Assembly (NCBI RefSeq): GCF_017893945.1
Contig: NZ_CP054257.1
Location: forward strand, 248,001-312,000
DNA: 64,000 bases
From: Treponema parvum
GTDB lineage: Bacteria > Spirochaetota > Spirochaetia > Treponematales > Treponemataceae
Reading direction: 5' to 3'
In this document: positions 49,391 to 57,117 of the stretch, piece by piece
Layout of the letters: the number at the start of each line of letters is the position of its first letter
Numbering within the stretch: position 1 is the first letter of the stretch
The notes under the pieces: model-generated
Told to the model about the DNA's origin: nothing
The model's input: only the letters and a program-made list of their open reading frames with translations
The model's database searches: none
Position numbers and translations under genes: made by a program

Positions 49391-51181
49391 ATGAAAATGA
49401 CTTACAATCCTTTGTCCCCTCCGGATTCCAGACATGTTCCGGCATCGAATATAAAATATTTTTTATCGTTTTTCGTACCGCATATTCGTCTTTTCCTTTT
49501 GGACATGCTGTGCGCCGTGTTTATTTCGGCGGTAGATCTGTTTTTTCCCATAATTTCAAGATATATTTTGAACGACCTTTTAAAGCAGTTTGATTTGGCG
49601 TCTTATGAAACGGTAAGATCTTTTGCAATACTGCTCGCCGTAATTCTGCTCTGCTATTTTATACGCTTTGCCGCACAGTGGTTCGTCACATATTTCGGAC
49701 ACATGTTCGGAGTTTACGTAGAAGCCGACATGCGGCGCGATATATTTGCGCATCTTGAAAAACAAACCTTTTCATTTTTCGATACGCACCGCACCGGAAA
49801 GATAATGTCGCGGGCTACGTACGACCTTTTTGAAGTGAGCGAACTGTCTCACCACGGGCCGGAAGACCTTTTTATTTCCATTACAACCTTAACCGGCGCA
49901 ATATTCTTTTTGTTTTATATAAGATGGGAAATTGCGCTCGTGATCACGGTTCTGCTGCCGGTCTTGATATTGCGGGTGTATTTTTCAAAAAAGAATATGA
50001 TGAGCGCTTCCAAGACGGTAAAAGAAAAAACCGCCGACATGAACGCCGAAATAGAATCCGCAGTCAGCGGCGTAAGGGTTACAAAGGCTTTTACAAACGA
50101 AGAATATGAAAACAGACGCTTCGGCGAAATAAACAAGCGGTTTTTTAGCGCAAAATCCGGATATTACCGCACTATGGCGACCTTTCACAGCCAAATAGAC
50201 TTTATGATGAACCTTCTAAACGTTATGGTCCTTGCGGCCGGCGGGATTTTCATAATGAGGGGTAAGATGACATTCGGCGACTATGTGGCGGTAAATTTAT
50301 TTGTTGCCGCCTTCGTTCAGCCTATAAAAAAACTTTCGAATTTTATGGAACAGTATTCAAGTGGAATATCGGGGTTCCAACGCTTTGCCGAAATCATGAG
50401 AAGCGACGACGAAACGCCTGAAAAACCGGGCGCAAAAGAATTGACGGACGTTTTAGGCAATGTGGAATATGAAAACGTGGATTTTGCATATAAAAACGGA
50501 GTGCAGGTTTTAAAAAATGTCAACATAAGCGTAAGATCCGGACAAAAACTCGCGCTCGTGGGGCCCAGCGGCAGCGGAAAGACGACTCTGTGCAATCTTT
50601 TGCCCAGGTTTTATGAGCTGCAGGGCGGAAACATAAGGATTGACGGGCACGACATAAGGGATATTACAGTAAAATCTTTGCGTTCCTGCATAGGAATCGT
50701 TCAGCAGGATGTGTTTTTGTTTGCCGATACGATAAAGGCAAACATAGCCTATGGAAGACCCGATGCGAGCGAGCGGGAAATAATCGAAGCCGCAAAGCGC
50801 GCCGAAATTCACGACGATATTATGAACATGAAAGACGGTTACGACACTATGGTAGGGGAGCGCGGAATAAAACTTTCAGGCGGACAAAAACAGCGAGTTT
50901 CTATAGCGAGAATTTTTCTTAAAAATCCGCCCATTTTAATTTTGGATGAAGCTACGTCTGCCTTGGACACTGCAACGGAGATGAAGATTCAAAAATCGTT
51001 TGAAGAACTTTCCGAAGGAAGGACGACTTTTGTGATCGCGCACAGGCTTTCAACCGTTAAAAACGCAAAAATTATTGCCGTAGTAGACAACGAAGGAATC
51101 ACGGAATGCGGAACTCACGACGAGCTTATGAAATCCGAAGGCCTTTACAGCAGTCTGTATACGGCTCAGTTCGGCGACTAA
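49391..51181 (+). CDS. ABC exporter half-transporter (permease plus ATPase)
   Basis: 596 residues. Six-helix membrane domain about 1-320, then the nucleotide-binding domain with Walker A GPSGSGKTT, signature LSGGQKQR, Walker B ILILDEATSALD and switch His in IAHR. MsbA/LmrA/BmrA type; homodimer expected since no partner half gene is adjacent. Substrate may be a lipid, drug or peptide and cannot be told from sequence. Convergent with uppP, 24 bases apart. Confidence 0.93.
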   Translation: MKMTYNPLSPPDSRHVPASNIKYFLSFFVPHIRLFLLDMLCAVFISAVDLFFPIISRYILNDLLKQFDLASYETVRSFAILLAVILLCYFIRFAAQWFVTYFGHMFGVYVEADMRRDIFAHLEKQTFSFFDTHRTGKIMSRATYDLFEVSELSHHGPEDLFISITTLTGAIFFLFYIRWEIALVITVLLPVLILRVYFSKKNMMSASKTVKEKTADMNAEIESAVSGVRVTKAFTNEEYENRRFGEINKRFFSAKSGYYRTMATFHSQIDFMMNLLNVMVLAAGGIFIMRGKMTFGDYVAVNLFVAAFVQPIKKLSNFMEQYSSGISGFQRFAEIMRSDDETPEKPGAKELTDVLGNVEYENVDFAYKNGVQVLKNVNISVRSGQKLALVGPSGSGKTTLCNLLPRFYELQGGNIRIDGHDIRDITVKSLRSCIGIVQQDVFLFADTIKANIAYGRPDASEREIIEAAKRAEIHDDIMNMKDGYDTMVGERGIKLSGGQKQRVSIARIFLKNPPILILDEATSALDTATEMKIQKSFEELSEGRTTFVIAHRLSTVKNAKIIAVVDNEGITECGTHDELMKSEGLYSSLYTAQFGD

Positions 51182-51205
51182 ATCAGTGCGCTTGCAGCCG
51201 GCGCT

Positions 51206-52183
51206 TTAAAACAATAAAATGCCCGCTATTCCCAGGGGAATAAGATAAAGCGAAAACCATTCCAAGCGTCCTTTTTTTATAATTTTCATGAGCAACGCAA
51301 GGCAGACATATCCTGTAACAAGGGCTGCAATAAAGCCCGCCGCGGCGGGAAGAAGTCCCACGGAAGACGACAATTTTCCAATGTCTTTTATTTCAATGAT
51401 AAATGCGCCCAAAATTGCGGGAATAGAAACTATAAACGAGAATTCCGCCGCCGATTCACGGTCTACTCCGGAAAACAAAGCTCCGGAAATTGTAGAGCCC
51501 GACCTTGAAATTCCGGGCAGGGTTCCGATTCCTTGCATAAGGCCTATCGCAAGCGCCTGCCGCCATGAAATTCCCCGAGGAATTTTGCCCAAAGCCGCTT
51601 TATTACGTTTTTCGGCTGACGAGGATAAGATTAAAAGCAGCGCGGTTACGATAAATCCTGTGCAGATAAATTTAGGCGGCAGATCGGTGACATATTCTTT
51701 TGTAAATATTCCTATCGCGCCCGTTAAAAACGTTGCCAAAAGAACGGCAATGATTGTCTTTTTACTGAGCTCGTCGGTTCCCGTAAGGCCGTCGCCAGGA
51801 TCATCGCATGCGCCGCTTAGACCGTCAGGCCGGAGGCCGCCGATACGTTCAGTCTTCGTATCACCAATGCCTTCCACTTGTGCGCCGCCTACATTTTCAG
51901 TTTGCACACCGCCGCGGTCATAGTTTGAACCGCGCCGCAACTTACACACCGGATAAAAAAATAAAATTTTTGCAAAAACGCATAACAGGCGCCCTATCTT
52001 TTTTCTAAAAAAAATGACGACCGCCGCAAGCGTTGCGATGTGCAGCATAATATCGAATAAAATAGGAATTTCATTTGCCAAAAACAGACGGCGCAAGATA
52101 AACAGGTGCCCGGAAGACGATACGGGTAAAAATTCGGTAATCCCCTGTACTAAACCCAGGATAATAGCTTTAAATACTGTCAT
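51206..52183 (-). CDS. uppP: Undecaprenyl-diphosphatase with repeat-containing loop insertion
   Basis: 325 residues against the usual 265-280. It recycles undecaprenyl pyrophosphate, the carrier of peptidoglycan synthesis. Both family motifs are present: GITEFLPVSSSGH near the start and GTLPGISRSGSTISG, whose Arg and Ser are catalytic. Between the third and fourth helices an extra segment of about 55 residues (near 86-135) consists largely of octapeptide repeats of pattern G-G-x-Q/K/R-x-E/D-x-V/I/L, acidic and probably disordered. I take the ATG at 52183 as start (family N-terminus MTVFKAIILGLVQG); the frame opens at a GTG at 52198. No good ribosome site. Confidence 0.92.
   Translation of the reverse strand: MTVFKAIILGLVQGITEFLPVSSSGHLFILRRLFLANEIPILFDIMLHIATLAAVVIFFRKKIGRLLCVFAKILFFYPVCKLRRGSNYDRGGVQTENVGGAQVEGIGDTKTERIGGLRPDGLSGACDDPGDGLTGTDELSKKTIIAVLLATFLTGAIGIFTKEYVTDLPPKFICTGFIVTALLLILSSSAEKRNKAALGKIPRGISWRQALAIGLMQGIGTLPGISRSGSTISGALFSGVDRESAAEFSFIVSIPAILGAFIIEIKDIGKLSSSVGLLPAAAGFIAALVTGYVCLALLMKIIKKGRLEWFSLYLIPLGIAGILLF
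51797..51913 (-). repeat. 24-base tandem repeats coding octapeptides within uppP
   Basis: On the minus strand the codons read GGVQTENV, GGAQVEGI, GDTKTERI, GGLRPDGL, then a degraded unit and TGTDEL. Four clear 24-base units keep frame with the gene. Confidence 0.7.
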
Positions 52184-52269
52184 AATATAGCTTTGCACGT
52201 GTGTGCGCCTTTTATAAATTTGCGGGCAAACTCAAGGAATGCCGGCTGTTTGCTGCGATCGGAGGCGTT

Positions 52270-52312
52270 AAAAAAAACACCCCGACCGATCGGCTAAAAT
52301 CTGCTTCGGGGT
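52270..52312 (-). terminator. Intrinsic terminator in the uppP leader or of a small RNA
   Basis: On the minus strand the stem ACCCCGA (52312-52306) / TCGGGGT (52285-52279) is followed by G and seven to eight T (52277-52270). A TATAAT lies about 40 bases upstream on the same strand, and uppP begins 87 bases downstream. Confidence 0.7.
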
Positions 52313-52422
52313 ATTTTCAGGACGCTATAGACGACTATATTATACACTATTCTGTAAATTTTTCCATATAAAATTTGAATTAAATTCATATTTGTTTTAA
52401 AATTATCCATAGAGAGGCAAGA

Positions 52423-53445
52423 ATGAGCAGAATATATACCGTCGCTGCCGACGGTTCAGGCGACTTTACCGCGATACAGGACGCCTTAAACACCGAAGAC
52501 GGCGACGTTGTCATAAAACTTAAACCCGGCCTTTATAAAGGGCAGATTTTTTCCGCCAAAAAAAGACTTAAAATTTTAGGCGAAGATCCTGAAAAAACTG
52601 TGATAAGCGGAAACATAGGCGCCAAAGATATTCATCCGGACGGTTATAAAACGGGAACATTCCGTTCTTTTACGGCATATTTTGCGGGAGATTCGGTTTT
52701 TCTTGAAAATCTTACTATTGAAAACACTGCGGGGCAGGGAACTGACGTAGGCCAGGCGGTAGCTTTGTACGCATCCGCATCTTACGTTTATTGCAAAAAT
52801 CTTAAAATATTAGGACATCAGGACACTCTTTTTACAGCTCCTCTGCCTGAAAAAGAGCGCATACCGGGCGGCTTTAAAGGTCCCGAAGAAAATTCCGTGA
52901 GAAAGCCGTCGTTACAATGCTATGAAGATTGCTTTATTTCGGGCACTGTGGATTTTATCTTCGGGAGCGCGGATGTATTGTTTAAAAACTGTACCGTGTG
53001 CGTGCGAGATTCATCTACGGAATGTTACATAACGGCGCCTTCAAGTTTTAAAGACGGAACGGGATATATTTTTGACGGATGCACGATAGTCACTGAAAGT
53101 GAGGACGGCAGAGCAGTCAGAGACAACCCAAACAAAAACAGCGGAGATTCCAGCATGCAGCGTAAGAATGTGTATCTCGGCCGGCCTTGGCGGGAATTTG
53201 CCAAATGCTGCTGGATGAACTGCGATCTTTCAGATGTAATTTGCGATGAAGCATGGGATAATTGGCGTAATGCGGAAAATGAAAAAACTTGCCGTTTTTC
53301 CGTTTATAAAAACAAGTGGAACCGTAACGGCGAAGGAGGTTTGGGAGGCTTTGCCCACAGCCTTTCGGGCGAAGAAGCTTACGAAATGACCCGAAAGGCA
53401 AAGGATATTCAGCTTAAAGTAATAGCTGCGTGCCGCCTCCCGTAA
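52423..53445 (+). CDS. Pectinesterase (carbohydrate esterase family 8), cytoplasmic
   Basis: 340 residues, a right-handed beta-helix. All four family motifs are seen: QAVAL (111-115), HQDTLF with Asp134, VDFIFGSA with Asp177, and LGRPW with Arg254 and Trp256. It removes methyl groups from galacturonate residues. The protein starts MSRIYTVAADGSGDFTAIQDAL with no signal peptide, so it should act on imported methylated oligogalacturonides. GAGAGG before the ATG. It converges on the Lpl-type binding-protein gene, with eight bases between the stops. Confidence 0.93.
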   Translation: MSRIYTVAADGSGDFTAIQDALNTEDGDVVIKLKPGLYKGQIFSAKKRLKILGEDPEKTVISGNIGAKDIHPDGYKTGTFRSFTAYFAGDSVFLENLTIENTAGQGTDVGQAVALYASASYVYCKNLKILGHQDTLFTAPLPEKERIPGGFKGPEENSVRKPSLQCYEDCFISGTVDFIFGSADVLFKNCTVCVRDSSTECYITAPSSFKDGTGYIFDGCTIVTESEDGRAVRDNPNKNSGDSSMQRKNVYLGRPWREFAKCCWMNCDLSDVICDEAWDNWRNAENEKTCRFSVYKNKWNRNGEGGLGGFAHSLSGEEAYEMTRKAKDIQLKVIAACRLP

Positions 53446-53453
53446 GGCAAAGA

Positions 53454-55025
53454 TCAATGAAATATGTTTTTCTTTTTTCCTTCGGCGACGCCAGCATCAT
53501 TCCACGCCTGCCCGCCTATGTCCTTAAAGTTTTTAACCCATGCGTCCCAATTTGCCCTTGTAAGCTGTCGCTTTCCCGTAAGAAATTCCAAAACGCCCTG
53601 TTCCAAAAACCTTTTTACGTCGGCGTTGGGCGGCGGCATCATGGAAATTCCGTTTGAATTTTCCCAAGGGCGGCTCTGCATATTGATAAGAATTGCGCCC
53701 GGATCCATGATCTTTTTGGATACGTCGGTCGTATAGGCAGGATAACGGGCCTTTATTTCTACAGCTCCGTTGTAAAACACCATATTGCGCAGCTGTGTGA
53801 TGTTTACTATTTCGGGATTGCTCCACGCTTTCGTAGGATCGGGAATACCCTTTGTGGTCGGGATGCCGTTGGAATCTTTTATAAAGTTTACGCCTTCTTT
53901 ACCCCAGCCGATCATATAATAACCGCCGTCGGGACCTTCGTCCGACATCCAGTTTAAAAGTTTGGCTATGGCATCCTTTTTCCCCGCTGCAGCGGCCGAT
54001 TCGGATACGGCGTAGATGCGATAGATGTTTGAATAATTGCCCACCGCCTGAAGACCGTTCGGCCCCTTGGGCGGATCTATGATCATCCACTCGCCGTTCG
54101 GAAAATTTTTATCGAACGGAGCGTAATTGTGTTTTGCGGCAAGGGCGCCGTTTTGTTCGCGCATCATTCCGAAGCGTCCTTGTTTCCAAGCCGCTCTAAA
54201 ATCGTCTTTTTTATATGAAAGCCAGTTGGGGTCTATGACTTTTTTGTCGCACATTTGCTTTACATAAGAAAGAGCTTCAAAGTATTCCGGCCGAAAAATC
54301 TTCAATCCCGGATTTTTTGCCGACATATCCCAAGTGCCGCACAGGCCGAAGGCGCCCATGATAGGTTCCAATCTGCGTCCAAGCCCTTCCATATCCTGCG
54401 TATTTTGAAGGAACGCGCCGTAGCCGTAAGTGTCGTTTTTACCGTTGCCGTCAGGATCATTGAATGTAAAGGCTTCCATCACTTTCATCATCTCGTCAAG
54501 GTTCGTAGGCGCTTTTAAGCCCAACCTGTCAAGCCAGTCTTTTCTTATAACCAAGCCTTCATTTCTTATGATAGCACCGGGCGAAGCCAGTCCGTAGGAT
54601 TTTCCGTCTATGGTAGTGTACATAATGCTGTCTTTGCCGTAGTGCGTTTTTCGATTGGGCATTTTTTCATACATGTCGTCTACGGGAGCTACAAGCCCCT
54701 GATCCACCAAACGAAGCCAAACGGGGCGGGAAACCATAAAAAGATCCGGAAGTTCGTTCGCCGCGCTTGCAGCGTTAATTTTTTGATCCTGATCGTTATC
54801 GGAAGACGGAAGAGCGGTCAATACGAGATCGATGTCGAATTTTTCTTTAATGATCTTTTGTACTTCCCAACCGGCAGGCGGCGGACCCGCTTCGCTAATG
54901 GCGGCTCCGTACCACAGGTTGATCGTAACCGGGCCTCCGGACTGTTTTTCGTTTGCGCCGTTTGCAAACAACGCAGCGCTCATAGCGATTGCCATGACGG
55001 CTGCAGAAAATCTTGTAAGTTTCAT
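53454..55025 (-). CDS. Lpl-type extracellular binding protein of ABC importer (pectin locus)
   Basis: 523 residues, solute-binding protein of the large LplA/AlgQ-like group. Signal peptide ending about residue 22 (AIAMSAALFANGANEK), no lipobox Cys. Mature part starts TINLWYGAAISEAGPPPAGWEVQKIIKEKFDIDL and contains DPDGNGKNDTYGYGA, a calcium-site-like loop typical of this family. GGAGG before the ATG at 55025. Follows the two permease genes; with the LplB/LplC pair and GH28 it should import oligogalacturonides or rhamnogalacturonan pieces. Confidence 0.92.
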   Translation of the reverse strand: MKLTRFSAAVMAIAMSAALFANGANEKQSGGPVTINLWYGAAISEAGPPPAGWEVQKIIKEKFDIDLVLTALPSSDNDQDQKINAASAANELPDLFMVSRPVWLRLVDQGLVAPVDDMYEKMPNRKTHYGKDSIMYTTIDGKSYGLASPGAIIRNEGLVIRKDWLDRLGLKAPTNLDEMMKVMEAFTFNDPDGNGKNDTYGYGAFLQNTQDMEGLGRRLEPIMGAFGLCGTWDMSAKNPGLKIFRPEYFEALSYVKQMCDKKVIDPNWLSYKKDDFRAAWKQGRFGMMREQNGALAAKHNYAPFDKNFPNGEWMIIDPPKGPNGLQAVGNYSNIYRIYAVSESAAAAGKKDAIAKLLNWMSDEGPDGGYYMIGWGKEGVNFIKDSNGIPTTKGIPDPTKAWSNPEIVNITQLRNMVFYNGAVEIKARYPAYTTDVSKKIMDPGAILINMQSRPWENSNGISMMPPPNADVKRFLEQGVLEFLTGKRQLTRANWDAWVKNFKDIGGQAWNDAGVAEGKKKNIFH

Positions 55026-55088
55026 AAAATCCTCCAAATATTTATTTGCAATAATTATTTATCGTAACTGTAAGTTTATGCGCTTCGC

Positions 55089-55997
55089 TTATCCCTTGAC
55101 GCTTCCCAAAAGAGTTCCCTTTGTAAAGTATTTTTGAATGAACGGATAGGCAATTACCATTGGGATTGCGGACATAAATACGGAAGCCGCTTTTATGGCT
55201 GCGATGGGAGCTTCGCCGAACGCATTTACTTCAACATACTCGTTCATTCCGCTGGAAAGAAGTATGTTTCGCAGCAATATGGGAAGAGGTTGCAGTTCGT
55301 TTTTATTCAAATACAGCATGGCGTTAAAAAAGTCGTTCCAGTATGAAACTCCGTAAAATAATCCTATCGTCATGAGAATCGGCTTTGAAAGCGGCAGTAT
55401 TATCCTTATCAAAACCATCCATTCCGGCGCTCCGTCTATGCGTGCGGATTCTTTAAGAGAATCAGGGATCCCTTCAAAAAAACTTCGCATTATGAGACAG
55501 TTGTAGGTTGTAACTGCGACGGGAAAATAGACTGCCGCAAGATGATTTGAAAGCCCCAATTTTGTGATTACCAAATAATGCGGTATAAGGCCTATGTTAA
55601 ACAGGTACGGAATCAATATGAAAATATTAAGAAATTTCCGGCCGGGCAATGTCTGTATCGAAAGCCCGTATGCTATGGGTATTGTAAGAATCAGAGCCGT
55701 AATTACGCCGAAAAACAATATTTTGAGACTGTTAAAAAAGGCGAGGGCAAATCCGCGGTTTCCGAGCAAGGCTTTGTATGCGGCGTTCGACCACTTCCAC
55801 GGCGGAAGGAACATACCTTCAACATTTGAGCCGATAAAATCGTTGGGACGGAAAGAGAGCGTTACCGTGCTCCATAACGGAAGCGCAATGACCAATAGCG
55901 ATAAAATCAAAAAAACATCAAGGGCTGCGTAAAATATTCTGTCGGAGCCCGTCATTTGCATCAGTATTTTTGACGTTCGGTTATTCTTTTTAGCCAT
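55089..55997 (-). CDS. lplC: LplC-type carbohydrate ABC permease
   Basis: 302 residues, six membrane helices, EAA loop ESARIDGAPEWMVLIRIILPLSKPI and C-terminal KGTLLGSVKG, typical for LplC. AGGAG lies before the ATG. The neighbouring repeat R2 copy b sits between this gene and lplB. Confidence 0.93.
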   Translation of the reverse strand: MAKKNNRTSKILMQMTGSDRIFYAALDVFLILSLLVIALPLWSTVTLSFRPNDFIGSNVEGMFLPPWKWSNAAYKALLGNRGFALAFFNSLKILFFGVITALILTIPIAYGLSIQTLPGRKFLNIFILIPYLFNIGLIPHYLVITKLGLSNHLAAVYFPVAVTTYNCLIMRSFFEGIPDSLKESARIDGAPEWMVLIRIILPLSKPILMTIGLFYGVSYWNDFFNAMLYLNKNELQPLPILLRNILLSSGMNEYVEVNAFGEAPIAAIKAASVFMSAIPMVIAYPFIQKYFTKGTLLGSVKG

Positions 55998-56020
55998 TTT
56001 AATCTCCTAAAACAGACGAT

Positions 56021-56083
56021 GTTTCGGCTTTATCCGAAACCCGCAGTTTAACGAGGCGAGCCGTACAGCCGCCGAAATTAAAC
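56021..56083 (-). repeat. Structured dispersed repeat R2, copy b (reverse orientation)
   Basis: GTTTCGG/CCGAAAC hairpin (56021-56040) and, in the lplB-lplC transcript, the preceding GTTTAA/GTTAAAC stem around a GC-rich inner stem, as in copy a at 15662-15730. Inner arms differ in sequence but remain able to pair. It fills the lplB-lplC gap. Confidence 0.72.
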
Positions 56084-56983
56084 TTAAAACAGGCTGGAAT
56101 CGGCGGTAAGTTTTGTAAGCCTGTTTGCAAATACAACAAGACACGTTCCGATTATTCCTTTAAAAATTCCCACTGCGGTGGCTAAGGCGAAGCGACCTTC
56201 CAATAAACCCTGCCGGTAAACCCACGTGTCTATTATGTCGGCAACGCTGTATACCGAAGTGTTGTACAGCATAAATATCTGATTGAACCCCGCGTTCAAT
56301 ATGGTGCCGAGTTTTAAAAGGACAACCATAATTATTACCGGGCGTATGGACGGTAAGGTTATGTACCAAGTTCTTTGCAGCGCGGTGGTTCCTTCGACCA
56401 TGGCCGCTTCATATAAAGAAGGATCTATGCCCATGAGCGCGGCTATGAATATTATCGCGCCCCAGCCCATTTCCTTCCACGCATCCGAAAGAATTACGAT
56501 CCACGGGAACGCCCTTGTGTTGGTTAAAAAATCTATGGGTTCTCCGCCGAAATACTTTATAACGTCGTTTACAATGCCGTCGCCCGGCGCGAGCAGCGAC
56601 AGTAAAATTCCGTATATGATTACCCAAGACAAAAAGTGCGGCAGGTATGTGAGCGTCTGTACGATTTTTCGCAAAAACTTGCGGTGCGATTCAAATAGCA
56701 CGACGGCAAGCAGTATTGAAAGAGGAACGCTTACTAAAAGTTTTCCGAAGCTGTAGCCTATTGTGTTGCGGATTAATTCCCAAAAGTAATAGGAATTAAA
56801 AAATTCAGTAAAATACTTAAATCCCGCCCAAGGACTTTTCCATACGCCAAGACGCGGCTTAAAGTCCTTGAATGCTATTTGTCCGTTTAACATCGGCACG
56901 TATTTAAAGATTAAGAAATAAACGAGCGGGACAGCCATAAGCATGTATATGTCTTTGTGGCGTTTTATTTCTTTAAAACTCAT
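56084..56983 (-). CDS. lplB: LplB-type carbohydrate ABC permease
   Basis: 299 residues, six membrane helices, EAA loop EAAMVEGTTALQRTWYITLPSIRP. First importer gene after the large regulator on the same strand. GAGG precedes the ATG. As with the other importers here, no ATPase is encoded nearby. Confidence 0.93.
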   Translation of the reverse strand: MSFKEIKRHKDIYMLMAVPLVYFLIFKYVPMLNGQIAFKDFKPRLGVWKSPWAGFKYFTEFFNSYYFWELIRNTIGYSFGKLLVSVPLSILLAVVLFESHRKFLRKIVQTLTYLPHFLSWVIIYGILLSLLAPGDGIVNDVIKYFGGEPIDFLTNTRAFPWIVILSDAWKEMGWGAIIFIAALMGIDPSLYEAAMVEGTTALQRTWYITLPSIRPVIIMVVLLKLGTILNAGFNQIFMLYNTSVYSVADIIDTWVYRQGLLEGRFALATAVGIFKGIIGTCLVVFANRLTKLTADSSLF

Positions 56984-57117
56984 ACATCACCTCTGTATAA
57001 ACTGTACAGTAAGCTTCGTAGATAATTAATGCAATTTTTTGTACTATTCCGACTATTTATCTCCGATTATCTATCGCGATTTTATATTCCGCTTATATAA
57101 CGTCAGGAAATGAATTT

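Noticed and set aside
51288-51923. 211-codon plus-strand frame opposite uppP
   Set aside because: Antisense to a gene with intact catalytic motifs; Pro/Ser/Arg-rich shadow with no ribosome site.
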